Below, one piece after another: positions 1-8,726 of a DNA stretch of 64,000 nt; within the stretch, counting starts at the first letter, position 1; each line of letters opens with the position of its first letter. The notes under the pieces were generated by a model. The model was not told the DNA's origin. It was given only the letters and a program-made list of their open reading frames with translations, and did no database searches. A program made the position numbers and the translations under genes. The stretch spans positions 62,001 through 126,000 of the forward strand of contig NZ_JACIBK010000017.1 in assembly GCF_014195325.1 (NCBI RefSeq), read 5' to 3'. Source of the stretch: Rhizobium sp. BK650. Lineage in GTDB: Bacteria; Pseudomonadota; Alphaproteobacteria; Rhizobiales; Rhizobiaceae.

Positions 1-723
1 CTGCTTACCCTGGCTCTGGACAGCGGCGATGGCGCCGAGCAGGGCCGGTTCGCCAGTTGCGTAGATCGCCGTCATGTCGGGATTGCCGGTAATCAGGTTC
101 TCGGCTGCGGCAAGTGCATTGTCCTGGATGTTCTGGCCGTCGACGACCCCCGAGGTCTCAATGCCATCGCCCTTGATGGCGTCCTCGAAGCCCTTCTGGC
201 GAACGTTCTGAATATAGGAGTTCAAGGCCCCGACGATACCGACCTTGGCCTTGCCGCCCATGTTCTTCTTCACGTAGTCGAGGAAGTAGGCGCCCATATC
301 CGCGCCGGCTTTGCCGTTATCGACGCCGATCTGCGACTTCTGCGGTCCATCGGGAAGGATTGCATCAATGGCGACAACAGGAATGCCGGCGTCCGAAGCC
401 TGTTTGACCGCCGGCATGATGCCATTCACGTCAATCGCCACAACGATCAGGCCATCGACCTTCTGCTGGATGTAGTTTTCAATGGCACTGTTCTGTGCGG
501 CCGCTTCATTGTTGGCGTTGAAGATGACAAGCTTGTCACCGGAGGCATCGGCCGCCTTCTGCGCGCCTTCGTTGATCTGGTTGAAGAAAAGGGCCTGCTG
601 ATTGATCTGCACCAGTGCATAGGTCTTACCCGCAGCCTGGGCGAGTGAGGCTCCAAGCGTTGCACTGGCAAGCGCTGTGAAGGCAAGAGCGGCGGTAAAC
701 GCCCGACGTCTGATCTGTTTCAT
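1..723 (-). CDS. Sugar ABC transporter periplasmic binding protein, C-terminus outside window
   Basis: The 241 codons present start with a signal peptide (KQIRRR, a hydrophobic stretch, then a cleavage region near SLAQAAG) and continue as a type I periplasmic binding protein of the ribose/xylose class. Typical stretches are ALVQINQQALFFNQ, VDGLIVVAIDVNG, GIPVVAIDAI and the late PDMTAIYATGEPALLGA. Such proteins capture a sugar in the periplasm and hand it to an ABC importer. The reading frame is open through base 1, so the gene is cut by the window edge; the permease and ATPase would lie to the left. Its start codon overlaps the stop of the LacI-family gene upstream by 4 bases (ATGA), so the two are probably translated together. 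The sugar cannot be named from the sequence. Confidence 0.88.
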   Translation of the reverse strand, partial: MKQIRRRAFTAALAFTALASATLGASLAQAAGKTYALVQINQQALFFNQINEGAQKAADASGDKLVIFNANNEAAAQNSAIENYIQQKVDGLIVVAIDVNGIMPAVKQASDAGIPVVAIDAILPDGPQKSQIGVDNGKAGADMGAYFLDYVKKNMGGKAKVGIVGALNSYIQNVRQKGFEDAIKGDGIETSGVVDGQNIQDNALAAAENLITGNPDMTAIYATGEPALLGAIAAVQSQGKQ

Positions 724-1781
724 GTTCGCATCCTCTGGTTTTGTTCTCGTTGCTTATTATGGGTCGACGGCGGCGCAACGGAGTTCCGCACGACGATTTC
801 GACTGGCACGAGTTCCTCGGTGGCGAGCGATTTGCTTTCCTGCCAGTTTGTTTCGAGAAGAAGGGATAGGGCACGCCGGCCAATGGCGCGCACCGGCTGT
901 CGGATCGCGGTCACTGGGGGCGCAAAGAGGTGCAGCGGACTGACATCGTCGAAGCCGACGATCGACAGGTCTTCGGGGATCGATATTCCTTTCTCCCTCA
1001 GGACTTCGATCATGCCGATGGCGATTTCGTCGGAGCTCGCGAAAATTGCGGTCGCCGGCATACCTTCATCCAGGAAGCGGCGCGCCATGTCCCGCCCGCA
1101 GGCGATCGTATATTCGCCACTGTAACGCCTGATCGAGGCATCGTCGCCGAAACGCTCCTGCAGGCCCTTGCGCAATCCGTTGAAGCGCCGTTGCGTGCTG
1201 ATCATCGCATCGGGGCCGCCGACATAGAGCACGTGGCGATGGCCAAATTCGGCCAGATGACAACCCGCCAGATGGCCACCCTGAAAATTGTCGCAGAATA
1301 GCTTGGGAACAGCGGCAAGGGGAACGTCTTCGTCGACGACGATGACCTTGCCGGTCCGGTTGATGAGAGCAGCCAGATCGCCGTTGTCGGGGTGATTGGT
1401 GACGAAGACAAGTCCGTCGACGTGGTTATGCTCGATTAGCTTGAGATAAGCGACTTCGCGACCCGTTCTATTCAGCGTGGCATAAAGCGAAACGGCAAGC
1501 CCTCTGTCATTGGCCTCCTCTTCGACTGCTGCCACCATGGTGGCGAAGAACGGATTGGCAATATCGGGGACGACAAGGCCGATCGTATCGGAACGACCGC
1601 GGCTCAGTCGCCGCGCGTGCGGGTTCGGCTGGTACTTGAGCGATGCGATGGCGCTTTCGATGCGCTGTCTGGTAAGAGCCGGAAGATCCAGTGAACCATT
1701 CAGCATGCGCGAGACCGTCGTTACCGAAACGCCGGCGGCTTTGGCAACGTCCTTGAGCCCTGGAGTACGTTCTTGCGCCAT
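720..1781 (-). CDS. LacI-family transcriptional repressor
   Basis: A 353-residue protein with an N-terminal LacI helix-turn-helix (LKDVAKAAGVSVTTVSRMLNG, then the hinge helix near YQPNPHARRLS). The effector domain follows, with IGLVVPDIANPFFATMVAAVE and, near the end, the motif AIFASSDEIAIGMIEVLREKG. It should bind operator DNA as a dimer and release it when a sugar binds. It lies directly upstream of, and overlaps, the binding-protein gene, so it very likely controls that sugar operon and itself. Two tandem 12-bp LacI-type half-symmetric sites lie about 20-45 bp upstream of its start codon, which fits autoregulation. The last few residues (NQRMRT) are read within the overlap. Confidence 0.92.
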   Translation of the reverse strand: MAQERTPGLKDVAKAAGVSVTTVSRMLNGSLDLPALTRQRIESAIASLKYQPNPHARRLSRGRSDTIGLVVPDIANPFFATMVAAVEEEANDRGLAVSLYATLNRTGREVAYLKLIEHNHVDGLVFVTNHPDNGDLAALINRTGKVIVVDEDVPLAAVPKLFCDNFQGGHLAGCHLAEFGHRHVLYVGGPDAMISTQRRFNGLRKGLQERFGDDASIRRYSGEYTIACGRDMARRFLDEGMPATAIFASSDEIAIGMIEVLREKGISIPEDLSIVGFDDVSPLHLFAPPVTAIRQPVRAIGRRALSLLLETNWQESKSLATEELVPVEIVVRNSVAPPSTHNKQREQNQRMRT

Positions 1782-1800
1782 TGAGCGAAAGCGCCTCTTG

Positions 1801-1825
1801 TAAAGCGGTTTAGTAAAGCGGTTTA
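1801..1825. promoter_or_regulatory. Two tandem LacI-type operators
   Basis: The 12-bp site TAAAGCGGTTTA occurs twice, at 1801-1812 and 1814-1825, separated by one base. It is a near palindrome (TAAA-S-CG-S-TTTA) with the central CG typical of LacI/GalR operators. Centre-to-centre spacing is 13 bp, so the two dimers would sit about a turn and a quarter apart. The pair lies just upstream of the LacI-family gene start at 1781. That this repressor binds here is inference from position and symmetry. Confidence 0.72.
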
Positions 1826-2500
1826 CTTACTCTCCACGGCGAAGGTCAAACTGTCAAGTATTAAGGGCAAACCTTTTGCCGGCCATGCGAAAACCGCGCA
1901 GACGCAGGAATCATGCAGGAGGATCTGTAGACGACAAACTCGTTCGACCGGTCGTCTTACTGGTCATCCCCCCGAAGTGCGCAAGGTCATGCCGCACTCA
2001 ACAGTGTTAAGTTGCGGCAGGGAGTTACTGCCACCCTCATCGGACATCCATAAGGAGGCGCCACGGCCTCATCTGCCCTGGTGCACACGTGACCCGGCAC
2101 GATTTCAACGAGCGCTGGACTACGCGCCATTCTGAAGTTCGATTGGCCGGACGAAGCTCAGCCATTTCTATCGAGTTCGAACTTAGATAGACGGGGAAAC
2201 CACGAGGAGCCGTACGGGTGGCCAGCACAAATCGTCGATCCGACAAGATCGGTCGAAAGACAAGGAAGCATATCGGAGCTTTCAGCATGGCCGCGCGGCA
2301 GAAGGCAGAAATTCGCGTCACACAATGGCTTGAGAGCAGCCGCAGGAGCGTCAGCGTGAGCAGTCCGGAGAAGACGCGGGACGACTGCCCCCGCGATGGA
2401 GTGTTCCGCTTTCGGCCTGGCCCACAGCCTTTTGCAGTCGATAGGTTCTTGGCCGGCCGGTCGCTCACGTGCAGGCTTGCCTGAGCATGCAAACGCTATG
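1826..2500. other. Intergenic stretch without a recognisable gene
   Basis: The open frames on both strands here have rhizobial codon bias only as shadows of each other, and none of their translations resembles a protein family I know. The left end presumably holds the promoter of the LacI-family gene. No repeat or RNA gene was seen. Confidence 0.5.
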
Positions 2501-2665
2501 CTACTGCTTTGTCTGGTCGCTCCTGCGCGCGGCCTCCAACCTGCTCTCCGCCTCGACAATTGCTTCGTCGATGAGCTCGACGACCTTGCCGAGCCTGGGG
2601 TTTTTCTCGGCAATCGGTCTTGCAGATCTTAAATGTTGAAGAACGCGCTCCAATCGTTCCGACAT
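2501..2665 (-). CDS. Small hypothetical protein (54 aa)
   Basis: The internal ATG at 2665 is preferred because GGAG lies 6 bases upstream, whereas the longer frame to 2728 has no such signal. The product begins MSERLERVLQHLRSARP and is largely charged and helical (KVVELIDEAIVEAESRLEAARR), consistent with a small coiled or helical-bundle cytoplasmic protein. I do not recognise the family. It is followed by 220 bases before the end of the lyase gene of the next operon and is probably a separate transcript. Confidence 0.5.
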   Translation of the reverse strand: MSERLERVLQHLRSARPIAEKNPRLGKVVELIDEAIVEAESRLEAARRSDQTKQ

Positions 2666-2888
2666 GCCATCTCCGTGCGTACGCAGGCGTATTCGCATTG
2701 TACTACTTCGGGTCGCAGCAATGACCATATGCTTTCGATGGTGGTATTGGGGCCATGCCTACAACCAAGTCGTCACAGGTTGAGGATGCTTTAACGAAAT
2801 TTGGCGCCCCACCTGGAAGGGGAGAGCGTGGGTACGCAGCTCACGCCGGACTCAAGAAGCTGGCGCACAAATGGGCCGCGACCCCCAC

Positions 2889-4376
2889 CTATGGTCCCGC
2901 CAGTGCGGCATCCAACAGATGGGACGCAAGCAATGATACGTCTTCCCCAAGGGGACGATCCTCGTGCAGTGGCAGCACGAGTTTGCGGACCATGGCATAA
3001 ATCTTTGCCGTCCCCTCGCCGCAGCGGTGCCCCGGACACTGGTCGACCGCCTGGGCGGCGGCCAGCAATTCGCAAGCAATGATAAGACGCCAGAAGCCGA
3101 GCATGTCGGACAATTTCTGCACAGCAAGCGCCGATTGCGTCGCGTGATCCTCAACGCCCTCAGACACGGAAAGGAAGTCGAGCATGACGGGATTGGCCTT
3201 ATGACGAATGGAAGCCAGAAGAGCTGCAACGGTCTTCTGCAGAGGCACAAAGCCTGCCGACGGACCACCAACCGGCGAAAGATAGCGCGGCAGGCCGTTA
3301 CGGCCGGAGCCGGTCAGTTGAATGAAGCGGGCGGCAGCGGCACCGGCGACTTGAGCGATCGCAAGGCCGAGCGTCTCGTAGGCGAGCGACAGGGACGGTG
3401 TGTGGAAGTTGCCGGTCGACAACACCCGCTCCTCTGCGATCAGCACGAGCGGATTGTCGGCAGCAGCGTTAAGTTCGATCTCGATTGCATCCTTCGTCCG
3501 CAACAGCGCTTCGGCTAGCGCACCGTGGATGGGTGCAACACAACGCAGGCTGAGCGGATCCTGAATCGCAGCCGCTGTTTCAAACAGGGATGACCCTGCA
3601 AGCGCCTGCAGCAAGCGTGCGGCTTCTCCGGCTTGGCCGGCAGCGGGCCGGGCAGCCTGGATGCCGGCTGACAGGACCAGCGGATTACCGCCAAGCCCCT
3701 CGAAACTCAGTGCGCAAGCCAACCGCTGGACATCCATCAACATTTCCGCATCGTGCAGTGCAAACGCCCCGAGGCCAACGGAGACGGCCGAAGCGTTGAG
3801 AAGCGAAATGCCATCCTTGGGCCGTAGTGTCACGGACGCGAGCCCTGCGAGGCTTAAGGCTTCGCCAGCAGCATAGACAGAGCCCCGATACTCGGCGCGC
3901 CCCTCTCCGGCGAGCGCGCGCGCCACGGCCGAAAGGAGCACGAGGTCGCCTGCGCCAATCGATCCGATCGATGGCATGATTGGATGAACACCGGCGTTCA
4001 GCATCGCAAGCAGCGCGTCGAAAACGGATAGTGAAATGCCGGATCCGCCGACAGCGAGCATAGAGAGCCTGGCGGCGATGACGGCGCGGGTCGCATCGCG
4101 CGGCAGAGCCTCCCCTACTGCCATACCGCGGCCGCGGATCAGTTGCAGTTGAAAGGCTTCAAATTCGCCGGTCACTGCCATCCTCAGATTGGCGCCAAGC
4201 CCGGTGTTCATGCCGTAGATCTGCTGGCCGGAAGCTGCGGCACCTTCGAGGATGCGCCGCGCCGCAATCAGCCGCTCACGGACCGCATCGGAAACCTCAA
4301 CCTTCGCATTACGGCGGGCGATCGCAACGATGTCGGCAATCGTGATGCCGGAGCCGGTCAGCAGGACCCCGGTCAT
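2889..4376 (-). CDS. Histidine/aromatic ammonia-lyase family protein lacking the MIO serine
   Basis: A 495-residue member of the HAL/PAL fold. Family landmarks are all present: the lid tyrosine loop YGMNTGLG (about residues 54-61), SLLNAS, the QDPLSLRC region, NAAADNPL and GNFHTPSLS. In canonical enzymes the triad Ala-Ser-Gly cyclises into the electrophilic MIO cofactor. Here the matching stretch reads GSIGAGDL with Ala142 directly followed by Gly143, so the serine is absent in frame. Classical MIO chemistry is therefore not expected. Either the protein acts without MIO, for example eliminating a better leaving group than ammonia as described for ergothionase, or it is not a lyase. It is the last gene of an operon with a quaternary-amine-type importer, and its start overlaps the upstream stop by 4 bases. 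Confidence 0.85.
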   Translation of the reverse strand: MTGVLLTGSGITIADIVAIARRNAKVEVSDAVRERLIAARRILEGAAASGQQIYGMNTGLGANLRMAVTGEFEAFQLQLIRGRGMAVGEALPRDATRAVIAARLSMLAVGGSGISLSVFDALLAMLNAGVHPIMPSIGSIGAGDLVLLSAVARALAGEGRAEYRGSVYAAGEALSLAGLASVTLRPKDGISLLNASAVSVGLGAFALHDAEMLMDVQRLACALSFEGLGGNPLVLSAGIQAARPAAGQAGEAARLLQALAGSSLFETAAAIQDPLSLRCVAPIHGALAEALLRTKDAIEIELNAAADNPLVLIAEERVLSTGNFHTPSLSLAYETLGLAIAQVAGAAAARFIQLTGSGRNGLPRYLSPVGGPSAGFVPLQKTVAALLASIRHKANPVMLDFLSVSEGVEDHATQSALAVQKLSDMLGFWRLIIACELLAAAQAVDQCPGHRCGEGTAKIYAMVRKLVLPLHEDRPLGEDVSLLASHLLDAALAGP

Positions 4377-5380
4377 GCGAAGCGAAGCCTCTGACCGATA
4401 CCGGCCGAGCGCGCCTTTGAAAGCAGCGCGTGGCCAAGGGCAATGTCGCTGAGCGACAAGCCGCGATGCCAGAGCAGGATGGCCTCGTCGTCATTCTCCC
4501 GACCCGGCTTCAGGCCGGCAACGACCTGGCCGAGTTCGGCATGCAGCGTCTCCTCAGATAGCCTGCCAGTCTCGACATGAGCGCGCAGCGAGCCGAATTT
4601 GCCCGTCTTGCACTGACCCCAGTCGTCGACGACGAGCTTGGCCATGATGTCGGTCAGAGACAGTTCCACGGCGCTCATTGTGCCATAGGGCACGACGAAG
4701 GCGCCCTTCTTGATCCACTCCGTCTTCAGGAGGGGCTCGGGCTGCGAGAGGCGTGATGCCTCGACGACGATATCTGCCCTCTCCACGCAGTCGCGCCAAT
4801 TGTCGACTACGGTAATCTTCTTGCCGAGGTCGGCCTCCAGCTTGGCGCCGAAGGCATCGCGGCTTTCGGGCCGACGCGAATGTACGCGGATCTCGTCGAA
4901 ATCGAAGAGATGATCGAGCAGACGGACATTCCAGTAAGCCGTGCCGCGCGCACCGATGTGACCGAGGACTTTCGAACCCTTTCGGGCGAGATGCCGGGCG
5001 CCGAGCGCGGTGACCGCCCCGGTGCGCATGTCGGTGATGACGGTGGCATCAAGGATCGCCTTCGGCACGCCAGTGCGTGGGTCGAAGAGGTTGAGCACGC
5101 CGAATTCGGACGGATAACCGAGCTTGTAATTGTCGACATAATCTCCGACCACTTTCACTCCGGCAAGGTCGAGCGGCGCCACATAGCCACGCAACACGTT
5201 GAAATGGCCGTGAAAGCTCACATCCGGTTCGAGATGGACGCGCGGCTCGATCACCGTCTCGCGCCTGCCCTGGGCAGCGAGCGAGGTTTCGATCGCATCC
5301 AGGATTTGGTCGTTGGTCAGGTCGAGCGCCTCGATGTCGAAAGCATTCAGATAGTCGATATAGATCGGTTCCATTGTCAT
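4373..5380 (-). CDS. Ornithine cyclodeaminase / mu-crystallin family protein
   Basis: A 335-residue protein with the family's NAD-binding Rossmann fold (KVLGHIGARGTAYWNVRLLDH, then IRVHSRRPESRDAFG) and the preceding LDATVITDMRTGAVTALGARHLA segment that lines the active site. Members deaminate ornithine to proline or reduce or oxidise related amino and imino acids such as ketimines. Substrate cannot be read from sequence. It is translationally coupled to the lyase-like gene (ATGA overlap) and follows the first flavin monooxygenase by 5 bases, so it works in the same pathway. It is not a close copy of the eutC-type member at 38665-39678, whose first half has the shape typical of the ectoine proteins. 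Confidence 0.88.
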   Translation of the reverse strand: MTMEPIYIDYLNAFDIEALDLTNDQILDAIETSLAAQGRRETVIEPRVHLEPDVSFHGHFNVLRGYVAPLDLAGVKVVGDYVDNYKLGYPSEFGVLNLFDPRTGVPKAILDATVITDMRTGAVTALGARHLARKGSKVLGHIGARGTAYWNVRLLDHLFDFDEIRVHSRRPESRDAFGAKLEADLGKKITVVDNWRDCVERADIVVEASRLSQPEPLLKTEWIKKGAFVVPYGTMSAVELSLTDIMAKLVVDDWGQCKTGKFGSLRAHVETGRLSEETLHAELGQVVAGLKPGRENDDEAILLWHRGLSLSDIALGHALLSKARSAGIGQRLRFA

Positions 5381-5385
5381 CTCGT

Positions 5386-6708
5386 TTATTGTTTGATCGG
5401 CACGCTGAGGCCGAGATTCTGGCGAAGCGTGCGGCCCTCGTAGTCTTCGCGGAAAAGGCCGCGGCGACGCAGTTCCGGCACGACATAGGTCACGAATTCT
5501 TCAAGCCCAGTTGGGAAAAGCGGCGCCATGACGTTGAAGCCGTCGGCGGCACCTTCGCTGAAGCGCTCCTCCATCGCATCGGCGATCTGCGACGGTGTAC
5601 CGGCGAGTTGCCAATGGCCGCGCGCCCCGGCGAAATGGCGGGCAAGTTCGCGGATCGAAAGTTTCTCGCGCCTGCCGAGATCAATGATCAGCTGCTGGCG
5701 GCTCTGAATGAGGTTGGTTTGCGGCATCTCGGGTAGAGGCCCATCGAGCGGATAGGCTGACAGATCCTGAATACTGAGGTAGCTTGCAAGAAGGGCCACA
5801 CCAACGGCGTCGGGGATGAGCTCCTGCAGGGCCTGGTATTTTGCCTTTGCCTCGTCTTCCGTGGCACCGACGATCGGCGATATGCCGGGCATGATCTTGA
5901 TTTCGTCGGGCTTGCGCCCGTATTTGGCGAGCCGCGACTTCACATCGGCATAATAGCTCTGTGCCTCAGCAAGTGTCTGCGAGGCGGCAAAGACGACGTC
6001 AGCTGTCCGGGCGGCGAGTTCCTTGCCGACATCGGAGGCGCCGGCCTGGACCATAATCGGTCGGCCCTGAGCCGAGCGTGGGCTTTCTATGAGGCCTTCG
6101 ACGGCAAAATGCTTGCCGCGATGATGCACCGGATGAAGTCTCGCACGATCGGAAAACCGAGCCCCACCCTCAGGAAAATAGGCACCATCCTCGACGCCAT
6201 CCCAAAGCGCGAGTGCTGCATCGGCAAATTCCTCGGCCCGCTCGTAGCGCTCGGAATGCGGGCGAAGGCCGCTGCTCGCAAAATTCTCCGCCTCGAGTTC
6301 GCTTGCCGAGGTGACGAGGTTCCAGCCTGCCCTGCCGCCGCTTAGCTGATCGAGCGAGGCGAAGGTCCGGGCAAGGCCGTAAGGTTCGTTATAGGTTGTG
6401 GACGCCGTTGCCACGAGGCCGATATGCGTTGTGTTGACGGCAAGCGCTGCGAGCAGGCTCAGCGGCTCGAATGCGGTCGAGCGCGCCGCCTGGCTCGCCA
6501 TCTCAGGATTGCGCTCACGGATGGCGGCGGCATCCTCGACGAAGAGCATGTCGAATTTGCCCCGCTCGGCGATGCGGGCGAGCTCGATGAAATGATCGAT
6601 ATCGACGCCGGCTTGAGCATGGGCTTGCGGATGTCGCCATGCCGCGATGTGATGCCCGCCCGCCATCAGAAAGGCACCAAGTCTCATCTTGCGATCGCTG
6701 CTCATCAT
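5386..6708 (-). CDS. LLM-class flavin-dependent monooxygenase (NtaA/SnaA/DszA type)
   Basis: About 440 residues beginning MMSSDRKMRLGAFLM. The frame extends upstream to 6900, but that part lies inside the preceding gene and reads as nonsense; the start at 6708 makes a clean ATGA overlap with that gene. Landmarks of the nitrilotriacetate/sulfone monooxygenase group are present: GHHIAAWRHP, FDMLFVEDAAAI, FEPLSLLAALAVNTTHIGL, TFASLDQLSGGRAGWN and a C-terminal LFREDYEGRTLRQNLGL. These enzymes use reduced FMN from a separate reductase to oxidise C-N or C-S bonds. No reductase is seen in the operon, so it must be supplied from elsewhere. Confidence 0.9.
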   Translation of the reverse strand: MMSSDRKMRLGAFLMAGGHHIAAWRHPQAHAQAGVDIDHFIELARIAERGKFDMLFVEDAAAIRERNPEMASQAARSTAFEPLSLLAALAVNTTHIGLVATASTTYNEPYGLARTFASLDQLSGGRAGWNLVTSASELEAENFASSGLRPHSERYERAEEFADAALALWDGVEDGAYFPEGGARFSDRARLHPVHHRGKHFAVEGLIESPRSAQGRPIMVQAGASDVGKELAARTADVVFAASQTLAEAQSYYADVKSRLAKYGRKPDEIKIMPGISPIVGATEDEAKAKYQALQELIPDAVGVALLASYLSIQDLSAYPLDGPLPEMPQTNLIQSRQQLIIDLGRREKLSIRELARHFAGARGHWQLAGTPSQIADAMEERFSEGAADGFNVMAPLFPTGLEEFVTYVVPELRRRGLFREDYEGRTLRQNLGLSVPIKQ

Positions 6709-7793
6709 GCATGCTCCGATGGTGCCGACGGATGAGCCGGACGGGCAAGACCGAGACGATCGCGCAAGGTTCTTCCGGCATTCGCCGTGATCAATCCGAA
6801 GTGGCGCAACTCCGGAACCACCTTCGTCAGGAACAGGTCCACGATTGCGACGGTCGCAGGCAATATCGTGAAACCGTCGACATGGCCGGAGCCGAGCCAT
6901 CGCCGTAGGGAATCGGCTATCTCCGCCGGCGTACCCACCAGACGCGACGCTGAAAGCGGTTGGCTCATCCGGTCGGCCTCACCAAACCGGAGCGCATCGC
7001 TTGCCGCCTGCGCCGCTTCGGAAGTCTCGGCAACGACTGGCACGACATTGGCCAGTATCCGCACGTCCTGCCGTCGGCGACCAGCTTGTTGAAGGAGGCG
7101 CACGAAGTCGGCCACCGTCTCGTTTGCACTTTCCGGCGTCCGATCTTGAAGCAGCACGACTTCGGCACTTTGCGCGGCCAATGCCTGGTTATCTCCAGCC
7201 AGAAGCTGGGCGATGATCGGTTTGCCCTGCGGCGAGCGATTGACGTTGAGCGGACCGCGCACCGCAAAATGTTCGCCCCTGTGGTTGAGGACATGCATCT
7301 TCGCCGGCTCGAAGAAACGGCCCTCAGCCTTATCATAGATGAAGGCATCGTCTTGCCAGCTGTCCCAAAGACCGCTCACAAGGTTGAGATATTCCTGGTC
7401 GCGTTCGAATTCCCTGGGTGCAGGAAGGGCAACCCAGCCTGTCCGTCCGCCGCTGATCTGGTCCAGCGAGGCGAAGCGCCGGGCGAGATTATAGGGCTCA
7501 TGCTGGTTCGTTGCGGCAGCCGCCAGAAAGCCGATCCGGCGCGCCCGGGTCGCAAGGGCTGCGACCAGCGTCGTCGGTTCGAAGGGCGTGGCGACCGGCG
7601 AGAGATCATCGACCGGCCGGGCGCTGAGCCGGTCCGAAAGCAGGACGAAATCGAAGCCGGCCTCCTCCGCTTTGACAGCCTGTGAAAGCAGCGCATCAAA
7701 ACCGAGTTGTTCGAGCGCTCCATTGCGCCAGGCTGCAGGATGATGGCCAAAAGGCGTGAGGGAAAAGCCGAGATGCATCAGAAACTCCTGCAC
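6705..7793 (-). CDS. Second LLM-class flavin-dependent oxidoreductase
   Basis: A 362-residue luciferase-like monooxygenase, shorter than its neighbour and related to it (GHHPAAWRNG, FDFVLLSDRLSA, FEPTTLVAALATRARRIGFLA, RFASLDQISGGRTGW). The C-terminus carries the same pattern (KVVPELRHFGLITANAGRTLRDRLGL). The start at 7793 lies immediately after the ATPase stop at 7794; an alternative Met five codons later (MHLGFSLTPFGHH) is possible. Two different LLM enzymes side by side suggest two successive oxidations, or oxidation of two related substrates, after import by the upstream transporter. Confidence 0.9.
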   Translation of the reverse strand: MQEFLMHLGFSLTPFGHHPAAWRNGALEQLGFDALLSQAVKAEEAGFDFVLLSDRLSARPVDDLSPVATPFEPTTLVAALATRARRIGFLAAAATNQHEPYNLARRFASLDQISGGRTGWVALPAPREFERDQEYLNLVSGLWDSWQDDAFIYDKAEGRFFEPAKMHVLNHRGEHFAVRGPLNVNRSPQGKPIIAQLLAGDNQALAAQSAEVVLLQDRTPESANETVADFVRLLQQAGRRRQDVRILANVVPVVAETSEAAQAASDALRFGEADRMSQPLSASRLVGTPAEIADSLRRWLGSGHVDGFTILPATVAIVDLFLTKVVPELRHFGLITANAGRTLRDRLGLARPAHPSAPSEHA

Positions 7794-8726
7794 TCAGATC
7801 GAGAAGATTGCGTCGCGCGTCAGCTGCCCGATAACCATGCCACCGCCGTCGACCACCGCCAGCACGTCACTGTTGGCGGCGACCATCAGCGACAGCGCAT
7901 CACGCAGATTGGCGCTTGCGGTAACACTCGCCACCGACAAAGAAGGAACACCGGGCCGCATCGCGTCGGCAACAGAAAATAGGCTGAGCCGCTTGATCGC
8001 TCGATCGATGCCGACGAAATGGGCGACGAACTCGTCGGCCGGATGGGAGAGTATTGCATCTGGCGCATCATATTGCACGATCTTACCGGCACGCATGATG
8101 GCGATACGGTCCCCGAGGCGAATCGCCTCATCGAGATCGTGAGTGACCAGGACCACCGTCTTGCGTACACGTTTCAGAATCTGCTTGAACTCCTCCTGTA
8201 GGCGTGTTCTGGCGATCGGGTCGATGGCGCCGAAGGGCTCGTCCATCAACAGGACCGAGGGATCGGCGGCGAGGGCGCGCGCCACGCCGATGCGCTGACG
8301 CTGGCCGCCGGACAGCTGGCGCGGATAGCGCTTCAGCATTTCCTTCGGATCGAGGCCGACGAGATCGAGAAGTTCATCCGTGCGCCTCGCGATCCGCAGC
8401 TGATCCCAGCCGAGCAAATTTGGCACGGCCGCGATGTTTTCGGCGATCGTCATGTGCGGAAAGAGGCCGACATTCTGGATGACGTAACCGATGTGGCGGC
8501 GAAGCTTGACAGGATCGGCTTTTGTCACGTCTTCGCCATTGACGAAGATGCGCCCTTCCGTCGGTTCGATCAGCCGATTGATCATGCGCATCGTCGTCGT
8601 CTTGCCGCAGCCCGACGGGCCGATCAGGGCGACCGTCGAGCCTTCGGGCACATCGAGCGTCAGGTTGTTCACCGAAGGTGCTGCACTTTCACCGTAACGC
8701 TTGGTGACCTTTTCCAGGCGGATCAT
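7794..8726 (-). CDS. Osmoprotectant-type ABC transporter ATPase (OpuCA/OsmV-like)
   Basis: A 310-residue ABC ATPase with Walker A (GPSGCGKTT), Q-loop (VIQNVGLFPHMT), signature LSGGQRQRIG, Walker B (VLLMDEPFGAIDP) and switch histidine (LVTHD). The phrase DEPFGAIDPIARTRLQEEF is typical of the quaternary-amine (QAT) transporter ATPases. A shortened CBS-like tail after about residue 245 (SVADAMRPGVPSLSV, then LMVAANSDVLAVVDGGG) resembles the regulatory tail of OpuCA/ProV, which senses ionic strength in known relatives. It overlaps the permease gene upstream by 4 bases. It energises the importer encoded by the three preceding genes of the operon. Confidence 0.92.
   Translation of the reverse strand: MIRLEKVTKRYGESAAPSVNNLTLDVPEGSTVALIGPSGCGKTTTMRMINRLIEPTEGRIFVNGEDVTKADPVKLRRHIGYVIQNVGLFPHMTIAENIAAVPNLLGWDQLRIARRTDELLDLVGLDPKEMLKRYPRQLSGGQRQRIGVARALAADPSVLLMDEPFGAIDPIARTRLQEEFKQILKRVRKTVVLVTHDLDEAIRLGDRIAIMRAGKIVQYDAPDAILSHPADEFVAHFVGIDRAIKRLSLFSVADAMRPGVPSLSVASVTASANLRDALSLMVAANSDVLAVVDGGGMVIGQLTRDAIFSI

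Noticed and set aside
2037..2613. Two long overlapping minus-strand open frames
   Set aside because: They lie in different frames over the same DNA, have compositions typical of GC-rich shadows, no ribosome binding site and no family resemblance.
6709..6900. N-terminal extension of the first LLM monooxygenase
   Set aside because: It lies inside the preceding gene in another frame and reads as basic nonsense; the ATGA overlap at 6708 gives the normal family start.
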